64,000 nucleotides of DNA, from assembly GCA_028751875.1 (NCBI GenBank), contig CM054159.1, positions 5,382,719 through 5,446,718 of the forward strand, written 5' to 3'. Of the stretch, positions 10,760 to 21,192 are shown piece by piece. How positions within the stretch are numbered: the stretch's first letter is position 1; the number at the start of each line of letters is the position of its first letter. The stretch comes from Rapana venosa. Lineage: Eukaryota > Mollusca > Gastropoda > Neogastropoda > Muricidae. A program made the position numbers and the translations under genes. The notes beneath the pieces are model-generated. The model searched no databases and was not told where the DNA came from. It worked only from the letters and a program-made list of their open reading frames with translations.

Positions 10760-11036
10760 AACCTATAAGGTCGTAGGGGAGCGAGGCGACAGGCACCTGC
10801 CTTCTGTAGGGGCCAGCATATTGAGGGGGGCGCCCATCTCTTCTCCCTCGCTGCTTTATACCTTCCCCTGACACTAAAGAGGGCAGGTACCCATTTACAG
10901 CTGGGTGAACTGGGAGGACTGTACTGAAGGTAAGGCGCGGAAACGGTCACCCATCCAAATTGGTAACCACGCTCGATGCTGCTTAACCTTGGCTCGGGGA
11001 AAGCGAGTGCTCTGACCACTGAGCTATCCTGTCCCC
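10760..11036 (-). mobile_element. SINE with tRNA-like A box and 5S rRNA-like control region
   Basis: On the minus strand the element opens GGGGACAGGATAGCTCAGTG with an A box TAGCTCAGTGG (11016-11026). Instead of a tRNA B box it passes into GGTTAAGCAGCATCGAGCGT and TTGGATGGGTGACC (10945-10988), the conserved internal control region of 5S rRNA. The body contains CAGCTGTAAATGGGTACCTG. 5S-headed SINEs (SINE3) are a known class; the tRNA-to-5S junction is what I see here. The 3' end lies about 50 bp from the gene 0 early exon. Confidence 0.8.
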
Positions 11037-11104
11037 AGAAAAGCACACAACCAGAGAGGAAGTTCTTCCTTCAGGGGATTTCAGCTTCCTTCCTCAGTTA
11101 CCAC

Positions 11105-11401
11105 AGTGGGGACGCTGGGGGCCTGTCAGTGTAAATAGTATCTCTAGCTTCTGGAAATTCCGTGCTACGAATTCCCTCTTTTCTATCCCTCTCTTAGTTT
11201 CTGTCTTGTTCCTTTTTCTTCATGTCACCTCCTTGTCTTATTTTCTGCCTTCTTGGTCCATTATCCTGCCTTTTTTTCTAGAAAGACTTATAAAATAACA
11301 ATTCTCTCGCATATGTGCTGGGCCTGATTTATCAGGCGCATAACGGCAGCGCCACGCATTTTTGCTCATGTGACACACAACAGTAGTTGCTGTCTGAGCG
11401 T
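11105..11401 (+). repeat. dispersed repeat R, copy 2
   Basis: Same block order as copy 1: GCCTGTCAGTGTAAATAGTA, CCCTCTTTTCTATCCCTCTC, CTGATTTATCAGGCGCATAA, then the CACAACAGTAGTTGCTGTCT hairpin and GCGTTCGAAGAAG. It ends directly in a GAA/CAA tract. Confidence 0.75.
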
Positions 11402-11440
11402 TCGAAGAAGAAGAAGAAGAAGAACAAGAACAAGAACAAG

Positions 11441-11483
<43 letters not shown>
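11402..11483. repeat. (GAA)n-(CAA)n tail of R copy 2
   Basis: GAAGAA repeats grade through GAACAA into CAACAA. The position immediately 3' of R in two copies suggests the GAA tract is part of the element. Confidence 0.9.
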
Positions 11484-12010
11484 CGAAGTTCCAAATTTTA
11501 GTGTATTTTTATCCAAACCTGGAAAACCCTTTGGTTTGTATTTTTTAAAAGTGATGTTTTCCTTGATGGGTTGATAATGTTCAGTTTTGTTTTTGCTTGT
11601 GATTTTGTTTGATGGTATTGTTGTTTTTTTGGTCTTTCTTCCCCTCTTTACATTCTCTGTCCTCTTCCTCCCTTCTCTCTTCCTCTTATTTCCTGCCCTT
11701 TTCGTTTGTTTTCCTAATCCTGTATTCTACATCTGGAGAGCACCGTATGCCCTAAGCCTTAAATCCAATAAAGGTCTAATCTGTGTCCAGATATTGAATC
11801 CTTTCGGATTCGTTCAGGTCCGAACCTTTAAACGCTCATTCCCTTGAAATACTTGGTGATCAAAACTGAAAAATAAACTATAACTTTGTCATCTTTTCCG
11901 CTGTACCAAATAAAAATTTTGCGATTCACAGTATAGATTTTATTGCAGAGCTAGGTTAACGAATTCCAAAGAAAGTATGTAAATCTATAGGTATAGTATC
12001 TATTATAGAA
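11484..12010. other. no feature recognised
   Basis: T-rich then AT-rich unique sequence. A frame of 86 codons (11587-11847) is hydrophobic by T-richness only; no gene supported. Confidence 0.4.
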
Positions 12011-12190
12011 CGAGAAGAAAGGCTGCAGCCCAGGCAGACAGACCAGCGTCAGACTTCATGTGTGCCCTCTGCCATAGGCACTGTCTGTCATTCCTGTGTG
12101 GGACTGGCCAGCCACAACCCTTGCTGTACCAGAATGAACACCTAGAGCGCAACTCGGAGACTGAAGGCTAGCCGGCTGCCAACTGATAGT
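12011..12190 (+). pseudogene. possible LINE C-terminal zinc-finger remnant
   Basis: The plus frame reads a Lys/Ala-rich start, then DFMCALCHRHC with a Cys-x2-Cys-x3-Cys pattern. This resembles the Cys-rich finger found near the C-terminus of some mollusc LINE polyproteins. No RT is attached and the frame closes within about 50 codons. Weak call. Confidence 0.3.
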
Positions 12191-12658
12191 ATCTATTCTA
12201 TTTTGTTACACAACAGGCTAGAGTCAGAAGACATGTCTACAAGAACACTTACCAGATTCAGCTCGGAAGTAAGTGTGTAGGGCTCCTAATTGTTTTACTG
12301 CAGTGATGTTGTTTAAAAATTATCTGGAGCTGCTACTCTAAAGACAGCTTATATACAATTTGGGGGGAAAAAGACAATGAGCTTGAAATCCTACGAATTT
12401 ACAAGACGCAATACAATGAGTTTTAATCACAAACACAAACACTAACGGAGGCCTCTTAAAGTTTTGAGGGTGTATGCCTTTGTCATGAGACTAAGATGAA
12501 AATGCACCAACAATCACTTCCTATTAATAGGCTTTTTAACGGGCATACTGGCGTGTGCATTTTAAACAATTGATTACAGGAATAGCATTTTTACTATGTC
12601 AAAACTATAACTAGGACAAGATCAGATTTACAGATGACAAAAATGCCTGTAAATTACA
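12191..12658. other. no feature recognised
   Basis: AT-rich sequence with no supported feature. Confidence 0.4.
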
Positions 12659-13198
12659 GACAGGGGCCTGTCAGTATTAATAGTCCTTGGATGAGAATAT
12701 AAACCGAGGCCGTGTACAAACGCATGCAGAACATCTTGCGCACGTTAAATCCTGTTCCGCTTTTCGTGAGAGTAGGCCATTGTGTGCCGGTGGGAACGGA
12801 TGACAAAATTTACAAAACCGCATACACACGGGGACTGGATGTAAAAAAAGCACATAAGTGCTTCTTCCGTTATTCTCGATATAAGGGAATAAATAAATAA
12901 ATAAATAAATAAATAAATAGCATCCCGACCTTCTGGAAATTATCTGCTAGGAATTCCCTCTTTTCTATCCCTCTGTTACTTTGTTTCTTTTCTTCCTGTC
13001 GCCTCTTCTTGTTTATTGTCTACTTTTTTAAATCTATTTTCTGCCTTTCTTTCACTAGGAAGACTTAAAAAGTAACAATTCTCTCCTATGCCGAAGTGGG
13101 ATGGCCTGGGCCTGACTTGTCACGCGCGTAACGTTAGGCAGCGCTAAACATTTCCGCTCATATTAAGACAGACAACAGTAGATGCTCTCTGAGCGTTT
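12659..13198 (+). repeat. dispersed repeat R, copy 3, split by a SINE
   Basis: The left part GGGGCCTGTCAGTATTAATA (to about 12685) and the right part CATCCCGACCTTCTGGAAAT onward (from 12919) are contiguous in copy 1. The right part ends with GACAGACAACAGTAGATGCT and the GCGTTTAAACGAAGAAGAAG end. Confidence 0.75.
12687..12918 (+). mobile_element. 5'-truncated SINE type 1 nested in R
   Basis: It begins at TCCTTGGATGAGAATATAAA without a tRNA head and carries the full type-1 body (ACGCATGCAGAACATCTTGC, GTAGGCCATTGTGTGCCGG, CCGCATACACACGGGGACTG). It ends in (AAAT)n. R sequence ATTAATAG lies before it and AAATAGCATCCC after it, so AATAG is a plausible short target-site duplication. Confidence 0.8.
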
Positions 13199-14590
13199 AA
13201 ACGAAGAAGAAGGAAGAAGAAGGGAAAAAGAAAGAAAGAAGAAAGAAGAAGAAGAAGAAAGAAGAAGAAAAAGAAAAAGAGAAGAAGAGAAGAAGAAGAA
13301 GGAGAAAGGAAGAGAGAAAAAAGAAGAAGGAGAGGGGGGAAAAAGAGGAAGAGGAAAAAAGGAGGAAAGGAGGGAAAAAAAGAGAGAAAAAAAAAAGAAG
13401 GGGGGGAAGAGGGGGGGAGAGGGAGGGAGAGGAAGAGAGAGAAGAGGAAGCAGAAGGGGAAGGAGGAGGGGAGGGGGGAGGGGAGGAGGAGGAGGAGGAG
13501 GAGGAGGGGAGGGGGGGGGAGGTAGGAGAGGAGGGAGGGGAGGAGGAGGAGGAGGGGGGAGGGAGGAAGGAAAGGAGGGAGGAGAGGAGAAAGAGAAGAG
13601 AGACGAAGAAGAAGAAGAAGGAAGAAGAGAGATGAGGAGGAGGAGAGAGGAGAGGCGGAGGAGGAGGAGGAGAGAAAGGGAAAAGAAGGGAGAGGAGGAG
13701 GGGGAGAGAGCAGGGGCCCAGGGGAGAAAAAGAAGAAGAGGGAGGAAAGGAGTTGAGGAGGAGGAGGGAGGAGGAGGAGGAGGGAGGAGGAGGAGGGAGA
13801 ATTTGGTAAAGAGGGAGAAAAAAGGTAAGAAGAGAAGAAAAGGAAAGAAGAAGGGAAAGAAGAGAAGAGAAAGAGAAGGGGGAAAAAAGGGGAGGAGGAA
13901 GGGAAAGGGGGTTGAGGAGGAGGAGAAGAAGGAAAGGGGAGGAGGAGGGGAGGGAGGGGAAAGAAGAGAAGAAAAGAAGAAGCAAGAAAGAAGAAGGAAG
14001 GAAGAAGAAAGGAGAGAAGGGAGGAGGGGGGGGAGGGGGAGAAGGGGAAGGGAGGAGAAGGGGAGTAGAGGGAAGAGGGAAGAACAAAGGGAAGAAGGAG
14101 AAGGGAAGGAGGAGGAGGGAGAAGGAGAAGGGGAGAAAGGGGGAAGAGAAGGAGAAGGGAAGAGAAGGAGAGGAGAAGAGAAGAGAAGAGAAGAAGAAGA
14201 AGAAGAGAAGAAGAAGGAAGAGAAGAAGAAGAAGGAAAGGGGAAAAGGAGAAGGGAGAGGAGAAAAGGAGAAGAAGGGAAAAGGAGGAGGAGGAGAGGAG
14301 GAGGGAGAGGAGGGGAGCAGCAGCAGAAGAATAATAAGCAGATGAAGAGGAGGGGGAGGGGAGGGGAGAGGAGAGGAGGAGGAGGAGGGGGAAGGAGAGG
14401 AAGGGAAAGAGGAAGGGTTGGAAGAAGGAGGGGGATGAGCGAGAAGAGAAGCAGAGCAGAGAGAGAGGGGGGGGAAGGAGGAGGAGGAGGGGGGAGGAGG
14501 AGGAGAGAAAGAGAGAAGGGAGGAGGGAAGGAGAGGGGAGGAACAAGAAAAGGGAGAGGGAAAAAGGAAAAGGGAAAAAGGGGAAAGGGG

Positions 14591-14595
<5 letters not shown>
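13199..14595. repeat. (GAA/GGA)n purine tract
   Basis: About 1.4 kb of purine-only sequence starting from the GAAGAAG end of R copy 3. The long Glu/Arg/Lys frames on plus and Ser/Leu/Phe/Pro frames on minus are compositional. Confidence 0.9.
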
Positions 14596-14626
<31 letters not shown>

Positions 14627-14645
14627 GGGGGGGGGGGCCCCCGGG

Positions 14646-14707
<62 letters not shown>

Positions 14708-14725
14708 GGGAAAAAAAAAAAACCC

Positions 14726-14756
<31 letters not shown>

Positions 14757-14922
14757 AAAAAAAAAAAAGGGGGGGGGGGTTTTTTTTGGGGGTTTGGGGG
14801 GGGGGGGGGCCCCAAGGGGGGGGGCCCCCCCCCCGGGGGGGGGGGGGCCCCCCCCCCCCGGGGGGGAGGGGGGGGGGCCCCCCCCTTTTTTGGGGGTTTC
14901 CCCCCCCCCCCCCCCCCCCCCC

Positions 14923-14988
<66 letters not shown>

Positions 14989-15735
14989 AAAAACCCCCAA
15001 AACCCAAAAAATTTCCCCCCCCCCTTTGGGCCCCCCCCCCCCCCCCCCCCCCCGGGGCCCCCCCCCCCCCCCCAACCCCCCCCCCCCCCCCCGGGGGGGG
15101 GGGTTTTGGTTTTTTCCCAAAAAAGGGGGGGAAAAGGGGGGGGGGGGGCCCCCCGCCCCCCCCCCCCCCCCCCGGGGGGCCCCCCTTTTTTTTTTCCCCC
15201 CCCCCCCGGGGGGGGGCCCCCCCCCCGGGCCCCGGGGGGGGGGGCCCCCCCCCCCCCCCTTTTTTTTTCCCGGGGGGGGGGGGCCCCCCCCCCCCCCCTT
15301 TTCCCCGGGTTTGGGCCCCCCCGGGAAAACCCCCGGGGGGGGCCCGGGGGGGGCCTTCCCCCGGCCCCCCCCCCCCCCCCCCCCCGGGGAAAATTTTTTG
15401 GGGCCCCCCCCCCCCTTTTTTTTTTCCCCCAGCGGGGTTTCCCCCCTTTCCCGGGGGGGGCCCGGCCCCCCCCGGGGGCCCCAAAACCCAAAGGGGGCCG
15501 GGGGGGGGGGCCCCCGGGGGGCCCCCCCCCAAAAACCCCCCCTTCCGGGCCCCCCCGGGGCCGGGGAAAAAAATTTTTTTTTCCCCCGGGGGGGGCCTTT
15601 TTTTGGGGGGGGGGGAAACCCCCCGGGCCCCAACCCCCCCCGGGGGACCCCCCGGGGCCCCCCCCCCCCCCCCAAAACCCCCCCAAAAAAACCCCCCCCC
15701 AAAAAATTAAAGTTAAAAATTCCCTTTTTTTAAAA
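14596..15735. other. homopolymer-run block, probable consensus artefact
   Basis: Almost every position belongs to a homopolymer run: T about 35, A about 55, C up to about 45, repeated G runs. Isolated single bases are very rare. No natural repeat class looks like this; it resembles a failed consensus across low-quality reads. Not interpretable as biology. Confidence 0.8.
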
Positions 15736-15754
15736 TTTTTGTTTAAAATATTAT

Positions 15755-16665
15755 GAAGCTGTACAAATTCATGTTGCCCACAAAGCTGCAATGCCCCACC
15801 CTGTCAAAATGCCTTCTCTAACACTCGATAAATACGTGTAAAGGTCTTGTTGATGTTGAGATGGTACCGCTCACATAGTCTTTCTGAGGATGACATATCT
15901 GTTCTGTTTGTGCAGCGCCACCTGCTCTGACCCTGCTTGTTTCCCAGCAATGATGGTCTCTGCTTGTTGCGTCAGTCTATTCAATATTATCTGCAGCAGT
16001 GACCTTGCATGGGTAGCATAGAGGCGGATTGTGCGATACTTAAGGCATTGGTTGTCTAGATTCCGTTCTTGGAGGGTGATGATGAGTGACTGTGTCCATG
16101 GTGTTGGCATTTTCCTGTCAGCCTCGAGATCGTGTTGCAGATTCTTAGTACAGGGCGCTGAATCATGGCCTTCCCTCCATCTTGAACCAACTCAGCTTGG
16201 TAAGGTTGTCAGCCCCTGCTGACCTTTCCCTTTCAGCGATCCTGACTGCTGGTTCCACTTCCTTCTCGAGGATATGGGTGACTGTGTCTTGCTTGCGGGT
16301 ACATTAAGGACTTCTGGATCTCCTGCGGTTCTATAGTTATACAGGTCCGGAAGGAGCAGTATTCTGTCCATCTGTTCAGAATATCCTGGTCGTCAGTGAG
16401 ACCTTCCCGCATTTTTGTCTTGGATTATTAACCGTTTCCCTGGTTTGTGCTAGTCAGGAGTTTTACCAAGCTGATATGCTTTCTTGCTATTGTTTTTGTG
16501 CTTGATGTTCTCATTCAATGGTCTTGGCACGGGCACCGATCATTTCTCTTTTGCCTCCGTCCCATGACTTCCAATTCTTTGTTGACTGCCCTAGCTTGTT
16601 CTGCTCTTTCTTTGTTTCCGTTTTATTTTTCTTCACTCTCTACGGCTCTGCGCATTGTGTAGGTG
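15755..16665 (-). pseudogene. LINE E, inverted 5' half (RT N-terminal part)
   Basis: The minus strand from about 16665 down to 15755 encodes, with frameshifts, the linker and first half of a LINE reverse transcriptase. KAYQL, then TPWTQSLIIT (near 16100), NYRTI-like CLKYRTIRL, LLQIILNRL, a degraded EQAGF block and a final block equivalent to FDRVWHAALW. These are hallmarks of the widespread invertebrate LINE often labelled craniofacial development protein 2-like. The second half of the same RT continues on the opposite strand from about 16690, so the 5' part is inverted. Non-functional. Confidence 0.8.
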
Positions 16666-16689
16666 TTAGGTGTGACCCATGGTTTTTTA

Positions 16690-17775
16690 ACAGGTCGGTG
16701 TTGGCAAGAAGTTCGCATGGCGCTGTTTCAGTCCTGACAGAGGGCACAAACAGCGTAGAGCGCGAGCACCAGTGCAAAGTGGACTACATACAACAACATG
16801 GAGAATGGGTCGAACAACAGTTTGGAGTAGAGGCAGAGGGCCTGTCTACTCTCACCCACTCGTCGTCAACATCGTCCTTGAGAGATGGCTGGATGCACTG
16901 AACATCCAGAAGGATCAGGTCAGCCATTGGTGGCAGAACTATCACAAACCCCGCCGCTTACGCAGATGACTTTGACTGGAATTAGCAGGATCAGTAAAAG
17001 AGCGTGCGCCAGCCTAACCGAACTCCGAATAAGGCCGCCCAAAACATACGGCATGGAAATCAGTGCAGAGAAGACCAAAATGATGACTAATACACACCAA
17101 ACGGCATTATGCACTGATATCAGGGTTAATCACGCAGAAGCTGGAACAGTTCAAGAGCGTTCACGTTACCTGGGAGCCCTTGTATCAGACCAGGGATCTA
17201 AGCCAAGAAGTAGTATGCAGGACTGGCACAGACAATAACACACGATGTCAACACTAAACACCACTGCAGAGAATAATTAATATCTCACTTATACTCCAAG
17301 ATCAGACTAATGCCTCCCATTGTCATATCCATATTGCTGTATGCCTGTTAATCATAGGACCTGACTGGCAGATTGGAAGAAGAGTACCAGGCCGGGCGAG
17401 ACGATATCGTTCGGAGACTCCTTGCATCTTCTACAAAGACCACATAACACGAAAGCGTGCATGACCAGAATCCAGCAAACCATTGGACCCTAATGAGAAT
17501 CTTCTAACGATCGCGTGAAAAAGCGTAAACTTAAATGGTAATGGGCAGGTCCACACGATCCAAAGACTTGTAAAGACACTTTTACAAGGCACTGGTCCGG
17601 AAGGAAGAAGAAGAGCAGACCAAGAGGAAGAAGCTGGGAGGATAACATCAGCGAATGCCAGACCTTGCACTCAAAACAAACACCCTGAAAAGGCAGAACA
17701 GAGAGAGAGAATGTGAGGGAATGTATGTTGAGTCTTTGAGGTAGCCGCCCACGGTCGGCAGACAACCGGGACAGG
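16690..17775 (+). pseudogene. LINE E, direct 3' half (RT catalytic part to C-terminus)
   Basis: The plus strand resumes where the inverted part stops: GEWVEQQFGVE-like block, NIVLERWLDAL, the catalytic YADD (TACGCAGATGAC, 16959-16970), YGMEISAEKTKMMT, RYLGALVSDQGSKP, RLMPPIVISILLYAC-like and a K-W-E-D-N-I-like block near 17630. Several frameshifts and stops are present. The 3' UTR is very short and ends in GGGACAGGATAGATAGATAG, i.e. a (GATA)n tail. Confidence 0.85.
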
Positions 17776-17850
17776 ATAGATAGATAGATAGATAGAAAGA
17801 TAGATAGATAGATAATAGATAGCATAGATAGATAATAGATTAGATAAAGT
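17776..17850. repeat. (GATA)n tail of LINE E
   Basis: GATA repeats directly following the LINE 3' end, as expected for a LINE with a simple-repeat tail. Confidence 0.9.
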
Positions 17851-18840
17851 TAACATTAACAAAGTTGTCTTAGCTACCATTGTTTGTTTGGTGTTTAATA
17901 TTCTTGTTTTGATTGATGATAGCACTTTTCTTGCGCTGTAGCGAAAGACAACTGCTTTCAGTTCACTTTGGCGAAGATTAGACACGAACAGATGTGTTCA
18001 TCTTCTTCTTTGTTCTTGTTATTTGTTTGCCTGATGTTGTTTTTGTGTTGGGTTTGTTTTTTTGGTTCTTAATAATCTTTGGCGAAGGGCGCTCAGTTTG
18101 GTATGGGCGCGTGCGTCGTGCGTGTGTATTTGTTTGTGTTTTATTCTGTGTTGTTTACTGTCTATTCACTACATGTGATTTAGACACACCCGAATTCAGA
18201 CCAAGTACCTATTATTACACACCCAATCTCTCTCTCTCTCTGCTCTCTCTCGCCTCTCTGTCTCTCCCTTACACGCACTCATATACACACAGAATTACTT
18301 CTAGATATATATATATTTATATTAATATTATATACATTAGAGAATCTCATAATAGAAATATAGTATATAAATATATAGAATATATATGCCATATAAATAT
18401 TTAACTAATTACAGTAATGGGCTACAGGTGAAGAATAAATGACCTTCAGCAGCTGAACCATTATGAATGGCTGAGAGAGTCATATAAAACTTCTTGACTA
18501 GTGCATATTATCTTGAATATCTAAACCTTTCTTTATTACAGGTCAAAAAGAATTGCGTGCGCGAATCAAACACAACAAATGGTGGATTGAAAGAAGGATA
18601 GAACAACAGTTACATTTTATTGAATATTTTAGTATTCCTGCATTAATCTCAGTTTTAGGTAATTAGAATCTTCTAATTTCCTTGGCCAGAAACTGCTGAT
18701 AGTGGTTTTTATAAGCCTGGCAAATGTTTAGCATTATCATTAACTTAGAGGCAATTTCAAAGACGACCAATGCAAGATTAGAAAAGCCAACACTTCAGTA
18801 CTGAATATAGGCACCTTGTTATGACAAAAGCACATCTGTA
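17851..18840. other. mostly unannotated, with CT and TA microsatellites
   Basis: Contains (CT)n near 18225-18265 and TA-rich sequence 18305-18410. The remainder is AT-rich sequence with no supported gene. Confidence 0.5.
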
Positions 18841-18944
18841 TGTAGCGTGGCGTAATTGTGTGCGTATGCGTGTTTTGTGGGTGTGCGCCATGTGCGTGTT
18901 TGTGTATGTGTGTGTGTGTGCGTGTGTGCACAGGTTTTAGTTAT

Positions 18945-19060
18945 TCATTTAATTGAGGATAAGGGGGGATTAAGCACTCCTCGTGCTTTTTACATCCTGT
19001 CCCCCGATAGTATGCGGTTTGTACAGTTCTGTGATCCGTTTTGTCTACACGTATGTGTGC
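18945..19060 (-). mobile_element. SINE type 1, 3' fragment
   Basis: TTGAGGATAAGGGGGGATTA, AGCACTCCTCGTGCTTTTTA and CATCCTGTCCCCCG are the reverse complement of the type-1 3' end. The equivalent is at 51555-51660 in U3. Confidence 0.65.
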
Positions 19061-19194
19061 GTGTGCATGCATTTCCATAGACGCCCGAATGTTATTGTTT
19101 GTATTCTAAATTTTACTCTTTTAAAGAGAAAAGAAACAGGTTTTTTGGCCAAGAATTTGGTGGTACGGCGGTTTTTTAAAGCAGTGAGAACATT

Positions 19195-20190
19195 ATCCCA
19201 GTTGAGCGTTTTTGTATTGATATAAATGTATTGTACCAGTTGAGCGTCTTTCGTTTTATGATATAAAATGTTTTGACAGTTGAGCGTCTTTCGTATATAA
19301 TATAAATGTATTGTACAGTTGGGGCGTCTTTCGTTTTAATATAAATGTATTGTACAGTTGAGCGTCTTTCAAATATAATATAAATGTATTGTACAGTTGA
19401 GCGTCTTTCGTATATAATATAAATGTATTGTACAGTTGAGCGTCTTTCGTATATAATATAAATGTATTGTACAGTTGAGCGTCTTTCGTATATAATATAA
19501 ATGTATTGTACAGTTGAGCGTCTTTCGTATATAATATAAATGTACTGTACAGTTGAGCGTCTTTCGTATATTAAATAAATGAAATTGTACAGTTGAGCGC
19601 TTTTTCTATATAAAAAAATGTATTGTACAGTTGAGCGTCTTTCGTATATAAAATAAATGTATTGTACAGTTGAGCGTCTTTCGTATATAAAATAAATGTA
19701 TTGTACAGTTGAGCGTCTTTCGTATATAAAATAAATGTATTGTACAGTTGAGCGTCTTTCGTATATAAATAAATGTATTGTACAGTTGAGCGTCTTTCGT
19801 ATATAAAATAAATGTATTGTACAGTTGAGCGTCTTTCGTATATAATATAAATGTATTGTACAGTTGAGCGTCTTTCGTATATAAAAAAATGTATTTTTAC
19901 GTTGAGCGTCTTTCGTATATAAAATAATGTATTGTACAGTGAGCGTCTTTCGTATATAATATAAATGTATTGTACGTTATGAGCTTTCTTTCGTATAAAT
20001 ATAAATTGTTACTGTACAGTTGAGCGTCTTCGATGATAAAAATATATGTATTGTACAGTTGAGCGTCTTTCGTATATATTATAAATGTATTGTACGTTGA
20101 GCGTTTTTTCGTAATAATATAATGTTGCTAAGTTGGCGCTTTTCGTTTATAAATAATGTATTTTTACATTTTGACGTCTTTGAAATTTTA
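19195..20190. repeat. 39-bp minisatellite, about 25 copies
   Basis: Unit starts GTATTGTACAGTTGAGCGTC and continues TTTCGTATATAATATAAAT. The central copies are near-identical; the edges near 19200-19330 and 19970-20190 are degenerate. A homologous, more diverged array is at 51850-52610. On the minus strand it lies directly downstream of candidate exon X. Confidence 0.95.
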
Positions 20191-20223
20191 AATAAAATGT
20201 ACCCTGAGGCAGATTGTGGCTAC

Positions 20224-20279
20224 CTTCAGGTCGGCAGAACCCATCGCATAGCAAGATATCACCATTGGGTGAACCTTAC
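20224..20279 (-). other. candidate exon X (U1)
   Basis: A 56-nt minus-strand segment lies between acceptor-like CCTCTTTCTGGCTAAAG and a donor-like CTGAAG|GTAGCC. The U3 counterpart (52627-52685) has a stronger donor, CTGCAG|GTAAGCC. It is one of the few non-repetitive stretches between two tandem arrays. It could be a 5' exon of the downstream minus-strand gene 0. An ATG (ATGGTGATATCT) lies inside. No domain is recognisable; conservation may only reflect the duplication. Confidence 0.3.
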
Positions 20280-20298
20280 CTTTAGCCAGAAAGAGGAT

Positions 20299-20640
20299 AT
20301 ATATATATATATAATATATATATATATTTAAATAATATATATATAATAAATATATATATAATATATTTATTATATATAAATAATATATATATATAATATT
20401 TATACTATATATGTGTGTTTTGGTGTGTGTGCGTGTGTGTGCCTGTGTGTGCGGCACGCGTGTGCTTTGTGCGTGCGTGCTGTCAATGGTGTGGTGTGTG
20501 GGGCCCGTGATCGGTGGGGTTTGTCTAAGTGTGTGTGTAAGTGCTTGTGTGCGCGCAAGCACGCGTCCATGTGTGCGTCTGTCGGTGCGTGCGCGAGTGT
20601 GTGTGTGCGTGTGCGGCCAGGCGTGTGACGTAAAATATGT
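20299..20640. repeat. (TA)n then (TG)n tract, U1
   Basis: TA repeats to about 20410, then TG/TGCG repeats. With the CA tract at 20859-21192 they form the arms of an inverted repeat. Confidence 0.9.
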
Positions 20641-20858
20641 GCAAGATGAAAAGTTGAATGTTCCTGAAAAGTCATAAAAGGGGGAAAATTTGGGGAGAAG
20701 AGAGGAGAAGAGAGGTAGGGAGGAAGACAGCCTGACAAGCAAACATACAGACGAACAGACGGAGACAGAGATAAACAGAGGGAGACAGACAGTGTCAGGA
20801 GTAAGAGAAAAGCCAGAGACAAGAGTTTGGCAGAATATAGAAAAAACATAAGTGCGCG
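20641..20858. other. conserved spacer between TG and CA tracts, U1
   Basis: Purine-rich on plus: AAAGTTGAATGTTCCTGAAA, GGGGAAAATTTGGGGAGAAG, CAGCCTGACAAGCAAACATA and ACAGACGAACAGACGGAGAC. The same spacer lies at 37295-37530 and 54295-54525, so it marks each unit. No coding evidence. Confidence 0.8.
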
Positions 20859-21192
20859 TGCGCCACACACACACCACACCCCCACACCACAACACAAAAC
20901 CCCACACACACACATCACAAACACCACACACACACCACAACACTCACACACACAACACACACATACAACACACACACACAAAAACACACACACACACACA
21001 CACACATACAACACACAAAACACACCACACACACCCAAACCACACCCAAACCACACCAACAACACCCCAAACCACCACACCCCACAAACCACACACCACA
21101 CACCACACAACACCACACCCACACACACACACAAAACCCCACACACACAACACACAAACCCCCAACACACACACACACAAACACAAACAACT
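20859..21192. repeat. (CA)n tract, U1
   Basis: CACACC/ACAC repeats; the right arm of the TG/CA inverted repeat. Confidence 0.9.

Noticed and set aside
10945..10988. 5S rRNA gene
   Set aside because: Only the internal control region is present, joined to a tRNA-like head and a SINE body; not a full 5S gene.
13144..15791. Very long frames (up to about 860 codons) on both strands
   Set aside because: They are generated by purine repeats and homopolymer runs; poly-Gly/Pro/Ser/Leu composition with no domain, in a probable artefact block.
16031..16901. Plus-strand frames between 16031 and 16901 as host genes
   Set aside because: They are antisense or out-of-phase shadows of the inverted LINE E reverse transcriptase.
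19195..20190. CRISPR-like array
   Set aside because: The 39-bp units are directly contiguous without unique spacers, in a eukaryotic context.
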